A DNA stretch of 64,000 bases, from contig NZ_JACXAJ010000005.1 in NCBI RefSeq assembly GCF_014773225.1, positions 62,001 through 126,000 of the forward strand, written 5' to 3'. A program made the position numbers and the translations under genes. The stretch is from Pontibacter aquaedesilientis (GTDB taxonomy: Bacteria; Bacteroidota; Bacteroidia; Cytophagales; Hymenobacteraceae). Every line of letters begins with the position of its first letter. Position 1 is the first letter of the stretch. Under the pieces are notes generated by a model that had not been told where the DNA came from, ran no database searches, and saw only the letters and a program-made list of their open reading frames with translations. This document shows, in pieces, positions 60,047 to 64,000 of this stretch.

Positions 60047-61327
60047 CTAGTAGTTCCAGGGGTATAGCTCGGGTTCTTTGGCGCCTCTCACCTTCATATG
60101 GAGCGGATGGACGCCTTCGGTCTCGTCAAAGTACATAAAGGCATCATAGCGTTCGTGAATGATGGTAGGTACATAATTGCCTAGGTGCTCCAACTTTGGG
60201 TCATACACAACCCCGATGGCCCGGTGCGGAATAGGGCTTTGCAGTTCCGGCACCTCTTTCAAGTCTTTGGAGAGGATAATCTTGTCGTCGGTACTCATTT
60301 CGTGCAGCATATGCTCCCAGCTTCCTTCCTTGGCTGGCGGCACCTCCATCTTCTGCATAGGGGCACCCCATGACCTGCCAGCGATCACATTGCCCTGGTA
60401 GGTGCCAAACCCCACCAGCTTTACCTGGTCGCGGCCGTACTTCTCCCGGGCCAGTTGCCCGATGTTATACATGCCATCGTTGGCCATATCGGTGAAGCGG
60501 GCATCGCCGATGTGCGTGTTGTGCTCCCAAATAATAGCCTTGGAGTTTGGTCCGTGAAAATCCAGCAAACGATCCAGGGTATCCATCATGTGCGTGTCGC
60601 GCACGTTCCAGGAGTTTACCCCACCCCTGATCATAGCGCGGTAATATTTCTCAGCATTCACGGCCACCAACGCATTCTGGGTCGTGCTGAACTCATGCTC
60701 CGGATCATCCGGGTATACCGGCCGGCGGTATACCTGCTCCAGCATCTGCACCACCTCGTCTTCGCAGTCGGTCGGCACAAAAGCGGTGGCTTGCGCATAG
60801 GTTTGCGGATCGCGGTGGTAGGGTTCGAAGCAGCGTACGGCATTGCGGGCCACCTCTGCGGCTCGTCCGTCATGCTTCTCCATATACTTGAGCACCTGCT
60901 CCAGCGACTCCCACAGGCTGTACACATCCAGCCCGTAGAATCCGGCTTTTTCATTTACTTTACGGAGATGGTTAAAATCCCTGATCCACTCAATTAGGGC
61001 TGCCACTTCCCAGTTGGCCCACATCCAGGTCGGCCAGCGGCGGTATACCTCCAGCACGTCGGCAATTTTCCGCCCGGAGTCCTGATAGCCCTTCACGAAA
61101 CGGTTCACGGCATAACATTCCGGCCAGTCGCCCTCCACCGCTATAAAGTCAAACCCTTTGTCTTCTATTAACCGCCGGGAGATGGCCGTGCGCCAGGTAT
61201 AGTACTCGGATGTGCCATGCGAAGCCTCTCCCAGCATGACCACACGGGCATCTCCGATTTCCTCTATCAGAGCGTCGAGGTCTTTTTCTTTGGTGATGGT
61301 GCTGTATTTGAAACGTTTGTTTTCCAT
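60047..61327 (-). CDS. Erythromycin esterase family protein
   Basis: A 426-residue protein with the family pattern: ARVVMLGEASHGTSEYY (catalytic-type Glu and His), FDFIAVEGDWPECYAVNRF, FYGLDVYSLWESLEQVLKY, NVRDTHMMDTLDRLL, IIWEHNTHIGDARFTDM and GFGTYQGNVIAG. Members in pathogens open macrolide rings, but many environmental members have unknown substrates. Resistance should not be assumed. It has its own -7 promoter element 27 bp upstream and lies 254 bp before the regulator gene on the same strand. Confidence 0.9.
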   Translation of the reverse strand: MENKRFKYSTITKEKDLDALIEEIGDARVVMLGEASHGTSEYYTWRTAISRRLIEDKGFDFIAVEGDWPECYAVNRFVKGYQDSGRKIADVLEVYRRWPTWMWANWEVAALIEWIRDFNHLRKVNEKAGFYGLDVYSLWESLEQVLKYMEKHDGRAAEVARNAVRCFEPYHRDPQTYAQATAFVPTDCEDEVVQMLEQVYRRPVYPDDPEHEFSTTQNALVAVNAEKYYRAMIRGGVNSWNVRDTHMMDTLDRLLDFHGPNSKAIIWEHNTHIGDARFTDMANDGMYNIGQLAREKYGRDQVKLVGFGTYQGNVIAGRSWGAPMQKMEVPPAKEGSWEHMLHEMSTDDKIILSKDLKEVPELQSPIPHRAIGVVYDPKLEHLGNYVPTIIHERYDAFMYFDETEGVHPLHMKVRGAKEPELYPWNY

Positions 61328-61353
61328 ACTTGTCGGAGTGCTATTGGGATATC

Positions 61354-61361
61354 AAACTTAT
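61354..61361 (-). promoter_or_regulatory. Bacteroidota -7 element TAAGTTTG (minus strand)
   Basis: Read on the minus strand, it is an exact TAnnTTTG match ending 26 bp before the ATG at 61327. A fitting TTG at the usual distance was not found. Confidence 0.4.
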
Positions 61362-61414
61362 TCTTGAAATTTTGCTGTATTGTACTTCTAATCAGGAGTT
61401 AATGTTTTACAAAA

Positions 61415-61451
61415 AAAAGTACCCGCTCCCTTATCGGAGGCGGGTACTTTT
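61415..61451. terminator. Rho-independent terminator between two minus-strand genes
   Basis: AAAAGTACCCGC pairs with GCGGGTACTTTT, extended by TCC/GGA after one bulge. A and T runs flank the stem. It ends the DUF4197 gene. Confidence 0.85.
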
Positions 61452-61473
61452 ACAAATAGCCGGTAACTTTAAC

Positions 61474-62202
61474 CTACGACTGGTTCTGGTTTGAAAACAC
61501 GCGGCGAAGCAGTTCTGTGGTTCGGGCAATCGGGTTTTCCCGGATATTTGCCTCCTCCTGCGCTATGAGCAGGAAAAGTCCGTCCATGGCTTTCTGTGTC
61601 GCATACTCATCCAGATTCGGGTTAACCTTCTGCACCAGCGGTATCTGGTTATACCTTGTTACCAGATCGGTATAGTAACGGGTGGCGTTGGTTTTCTCCA
61701 ATGATCGCTGAATCACGGGCATAAAAGCGCTCTGTAGTTGTGTGGAGGTAGTACGCATCAGGTACTGCGTAGCGGCGTCTTTGTCACCTTTCAGTATACC
61801 CCAGGCATCGGCTATTGTCATCTGCTTGATGGCAGTCACAAAAATAGGGACAGCGCTTTTGGCTGCGTCCTCAGCACCACGGTTCAGGGTCATCACAAAG
61901 CGGTCCACCTCATTGCCCAGGCCTACCTGACGAAGCGTGTTTTCCACCTTTTTCACATCGGGCGGGAAAGGTATGCGGATGAGGGAGTTTTTATAGTAGC
62001 CGTCGGTCTGAGAGGCTTGGTTTGATCCTTTGGTGATGCCGACTTCCAGGGCCTGCTTCAGGCCGGATGCCACCTCTTCGCGGGTTACTGCCCCGCCTGT
62101 TCCGGCTATCACGCCATCAACCGTGCGCTGAATATCTGTAACCGTACAAGCCGAAGCACCAAGTACAAGTGCTACCAGGGATGTGTAAATGAGTTTTTTC
62201 AT
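61474..62202 (-). CDS. DUF4197 family lipoprotein
   Basis: A 242-residue lipoprotein (lipobox LGASAC, Cys19). The DUF4197 pattern is clear: EEVASGLKQALEVGITKGSN, NSLIRIPFPPDVKKVENTLRQVG, VDRFVMTLNRGAEDAAKSAVPIF, ADAWGILKGDKDAATQYLMRTT and LDEYATQKAMDGLFLLIAQEE. It is mostly helical and of unknown function. The residues after the cysteine (TVTDIQ) do not form an acidic surface signal. Confidence 0.9.
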   Translation of the reverse strand: MKKLIYTSLVALVLGASACTVTDIQRTVDGVIAGTGGAVTREEVASGLKQALEVGITKGSNQASQTDGYYKNSLIRIPFPPDVKKVENTLRQVGLGNEVDRFVMTLNRGAEDAAKSAVPIFVTAIKQMTIADAWGILKGDKDAATQYLMRTTSTQLQSAFMPVIQRSLEKTNATRYYTDLVTRYNQIPLVQKVNPNLDEYATQKAMDGLFLLIAQEEANIRENPIARTTELLRRVFSNQNQS

Positions 62203-62282
62203 ATGCTATTGTCTTTTAGAGCCGGGTGAAACGGTATGCTATACCTGAAAATCTGATGAAATTACAGAAAATACAAGCAAGC

Positions 62283-62315
62283 TTGCACCATATCGCACGA
62301 ACATCTTTATCTTGA
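62283..62315 (+). promoter_or_regulatory. Weak promoter candidate for cinA
   Basis: TTG at 62283-62285 is followed after 22 bp by TATCTTGA at 62308-62315, which matches TAnnTTTG at six of eight positions counting the free ones. Confidence 0.3.
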
Positions 62316-62358
62316 AACAGTTTTGCATACCTACGCACAAATCAGACCAAAATAAAAT

Positions 62359-63618
62359 ATGGAAGCGGTATACGCAGAAATCATTACGATCGGGGACGAG
62401 ATACTGTATGGACAGATCGTTGACACCAACTCTGCCTGGATGGGCACTGAGCTGACCCGGATAGGTGTTCGGGTGAAGCAGATTACCTCCATTTCAGACG
62501 ATGCGGCGCACATTGTGGCGGCGCTCGACAACGCCAGGAGCCGGGCAGACATCATTCTGATGACTGGTGGCCTGGGTCCTACCAAGGACGACCTCACCAA
62601 AACCGTGCTGACCGACTACTTCCACACCGAGCTTAAACTCGACGAACAATCGCTGGCTGACGTGACAGAGCTGTTCAAAAGCCGGGGCTTCGAACTGACG
62701 GACCTGAACCGCCAGCAGGCTTTTTTGCCGGCTGCCTGCACGCCGGTGCGCAACGTGCTGGGCACAGCGCCGGGCATGTGGTTCGAGGACGAGGGCAAAG
62801 TGTTCGTGTCGATGCCGGGCGTGCCTTTTGAGATGAAGCGCATGATGACCGACATTGTGTTGCCCAAGCTCAAGACCTACTTCAAAACCCCGGAAATCAG
62901 GCACAAAGTGGTGCAGACGATAGGTATACCGGAGTCTACTCTATCTGAGAAACTGGAAGCCTGGGAACTGAGCCTACCACCGCATATACGGCTTGCGTAC
63001 CTGCCACACCTGGGTATGGTGCGCCTGCGCCTGACAGGTATGGGGCAAGACGCACAGCTGTTGGAGCTGGAGCTGGAGCGAGAAGTCGGCGTGCTATCCT
63101 CCCTTATACCCAAGCACATATTTGCCCATGGCGAGGTGCCGCTGGAAGAAGCGCTTGGCCAGTTGCTGAAAGAACGGGGATTGACCATAGCCACCGCCGA
63201 AAGCTGTACGGGCGGCTATTTGGCTCATCGCATGACCAGCGTGCCAGGCAGCTCGGCTTATTTCAGGGGCAGTGTGGTGGCTTACGACAATGCGGTAAAA
63301 ACGCAGGTACTCGGCGTGAAGCCAGAAACCCTGCAAACGCATGGCGCTGTAAGCGAGGCCACGGTGCTGGAAATGGCCCAAAACGTACGTCGCAAGCTCA
63401 ACACCGATATTGGAGTGGCTACCAGCGGTATAGCCGGACCAGATGGCGGCACGCCTGATAAGCCTGTTGGCACAATCTGGATTGCCTATGCGGATCAGCA
63501 CGGGGCCAGAGCGAAACTTTTGCAATTCAACAAAAACCGCCAGCTCAATATTGAGTATACTGCCTTGGCCGTACTCAACCTCATCCGGCAAAGTTTAAGT
63601 ATAGCGGTTGAGGAATAG
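62359..63618 (+). CDS. cinA: CinA family nicotinamide-nucleotide amidase/pyrophosphatase
   Basis: A 419-residue protein with two domains. Residues 1-about 170 are the molybdopterin-binding-like (MoCF/COG1058) domain: AEIITIGDEILYGQIVDTNS and MTGGLGPTKDDLTKTVL. Residues about 260-419 are the CinA C-terminal amidase: TIATAESCTGGYLAHRMTSVPGSSAYFRGSVVAYDN and GVATSGIAGPDGGTPDKPVGT. CinA proteins recycle NMN to nicotinate mononucleotide in pyridine nucleotide salvage; in some bacteria the gene is induced with competence. No competence gene is next to it. The start ATG at 62359 preserves the family N-terminus. Confidence 0.93.
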   Translation: MEAVYAEIITIGDEILYGQIVDTNSAWMGTELTRIGVRVKQITSISDDAAHIVAALDNARSRADIILMTGGLGPTKDDLTKTVLTDYFHTELKLDEQSLADVTELFKSRGFELTDLNRQQAFLPAACTPVRNVLGTAPGMWFEDEGKVFVSMPGVPFEMKRMMTDIVLPKLKTYFKTPEIRHKVVQTIGIPESTLSEKLEAWELSLPPHIRLAYLPHLGMVRLRLTGMGQDAQLLELELEREVGVLSSLIPKHIFAHGEVPLEEALGQLLKERGLTIATAESCTGGYLAHRMTSVPGSSAYFRGSVVAYDNAVKTQVLGVKPETLQTHGAVSEATVLEMAQNVRRKLNTDIGVATSGIAGPDGGTPDKPVGTIWIAYADQHGARAKLLQFNKNRQLNIEYTALAVLNLIRQSLSIAVEE

Positions 63619-63637
63619 GCTAAAATCATTAACTTTG
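63608..63637 (+). promoter_or_regulatory. Bacteroidota promoter inside the cinA end, for the E2 gene
   Basis: TTG at 63608-63610 is followed after exactly 19 bp by TAACTTTG at 63630-63637, a full match to the -33/-7 consensus. It overlaps the last codons of cinA. The leader to the ATG at 63783 would be about 140 bp and contains the repeats at 63661-63762. Confidence 0.6.
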
Positions 63638-63660
63638 TTTGCAAATTAGACTATAGTATA

Positions 63661-63762
63661 TAGAAGTTAGATATTAGATTTATTTATTTATTACTAGCGT
63701 TACTGCTTGTCGCTATTAGAGTTTAACTGAGTCTACAATCTAACATCTACAATCTAACATCT
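63661..63762. repeat. Short direct and inverted repeats in the E2 leader
   Basis: TCTACAATCTAACA occurs twice in tandem (63732-63745 and 63746-63759). An approximate inverted copy lies at 63662-63680 (AGAAGTTAGATATTAGATT). The arms could pair in the leader RNA. Confidence 0.6.
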
Positions 63763-63782
63763 TAGAAACGAATAAACTAAAT

Positions 63783-64000
63783 ATGGCACTTGTAGAAATG
63801 ATTATGCCCAAAATGGGTGAGAGTATCATGGAAGGTACCGTTCTGAAATGGCTTAAAAACGTGGGTGACACGATTGAGCAGGACGAATCGGTGCTGGAAG
63901 TAGCTACAGACAAAGTGGACACGGAAGTACCAGCCATTCAAGGCGGTGTGCTAAAGGAGATACTGGTACAGGAAGGTGATGTGGTAGCCGTAGGCGCCCC
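63783..64000 (+). CDS. Dihydrolipoamide acyltransferase (E2), N-terminal lipoyl domain, partial
   Basis: Only the first 72 codons are in the window. They form a lipoyl domain: MALVEMIMPKMGESIMEGTV, GDTIEQDESVLEVATDKVD with the lipoylated Lys44, and EVPAIQGGVLKEILVQEGD. The sequence resembles E2 subunits of 2-oxoglutarate or branched-chain 2-oxoacid dehydrogenases more than pyruvate dehydrogenase, but the deciding catalytic domain lies beyond the right edge. Confidence 0.88.
   Translation, partial: MALVEMIMPKMGESIMEGTVLKWLKNVGDTIEQDESVLEVATDKVDTEVPAIQGGVLKEILVQEGDVVAVGA

Noticed and set aside
60047-61327. Macrolide resistance gene
   Set aside because: The family call is sound, but most environmental members have unknown substrates, so resistance is not claimed.

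Overview
The window looks like a chromosome segment of a Bacteroidota species of the Cytophagales, most likely family Hymenobacteraceae (Pontibacter or a close relative). Supporting signs are a type IX secretion system (T9SS) receptor and regulator, a giant SprB-like adhesin with a T9SS sorting domain, a SusC/SusD locus, the LpxC-FabZ fusion typical of the phylum, promoters of the TTG-N(19-22)-TAnnTTTG type, and few Shine-Dalgarno sites. Base composition is near half GC by eye. No rRNA, tRNA, CRISPR array, transposase or phage gene was recognised.

Layout. 1-1037 (-): start of a large secreted Ig-like protein that runs off the left edge. 1.04-1.87 kb: AT-rich gap with a 23-bp dyad. 1.9-5.4 kb: PepSY membrane protein and secreted M14 carboxypeptidase. 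5.5-20.7 kb (-): a two-gene unit of a 4757-residue adhesin with about 55 repeats and a PorP/SprF protein. 21.2-23.7 kb: small acidic protein, DUF2721 membrane protein, queA. 23.8-27.9 kb (-): M28 peptidase, DUF1028 protein, HExxH lipoprotein, GNAT acetyltransferase. 28.2-33.9 kb: NYN/OST-HTH protein, dienelactone hydrolase, outer-membrane barrel, GNAT, AI-2E family permease, second M28 peptidase. 34.0-37.2 kb (-): porX, tsaE, alanine dehydrogenase. 37.5-42.8 kb: HD phosphohydrolase, lpxD, lpxC-fabZ, lpxA and an ABC ATPase. 43.1-44.8 kb: YebC and a Ca/Na antiporter. 45.4-59.8 kb: a polysaccharide utilisation locus (SusC, SusD, PKD lipoprotein, GH16, GH30, GH3) facing a beta-propeller/LuxR-type regulator. 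60.0-64.0 kb: erythromycin esterase family, DUF4197 lipoprotein, cinA and the start of an E2 acyltransferase gene.

How the genes work together. The adhesin, its PorP/SprF partner and PorX all belong to the T9SS/gliding surface machinery. The utilisation locus fits a branched beta-1,3/1,6-glucan such as laminarin: GH16 to cut the backbone, GH30 for beta-1,6 links, GH3 to finish oligosaccharides, SusCD and a binding lipoprotein for capture and import. The lpx cluster makes lipid A.

Most notable. (1) The adhesin repeats form a higher-order array: one unit subtype recurs at exact multiples of 699 bp, including four intervals of exactly 1398 bp, with one of 1401 bp. (2) The strand-independent word AGGTATA (or its complement TATACCT) is strongly over-used in genes, gaps and even a terminator loop. 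(3) The sugar locus is paired with a propeller regulator that has a DNA-binding domain but no histidine kinase. All coordinates come from reading the sequence; no database search was run.
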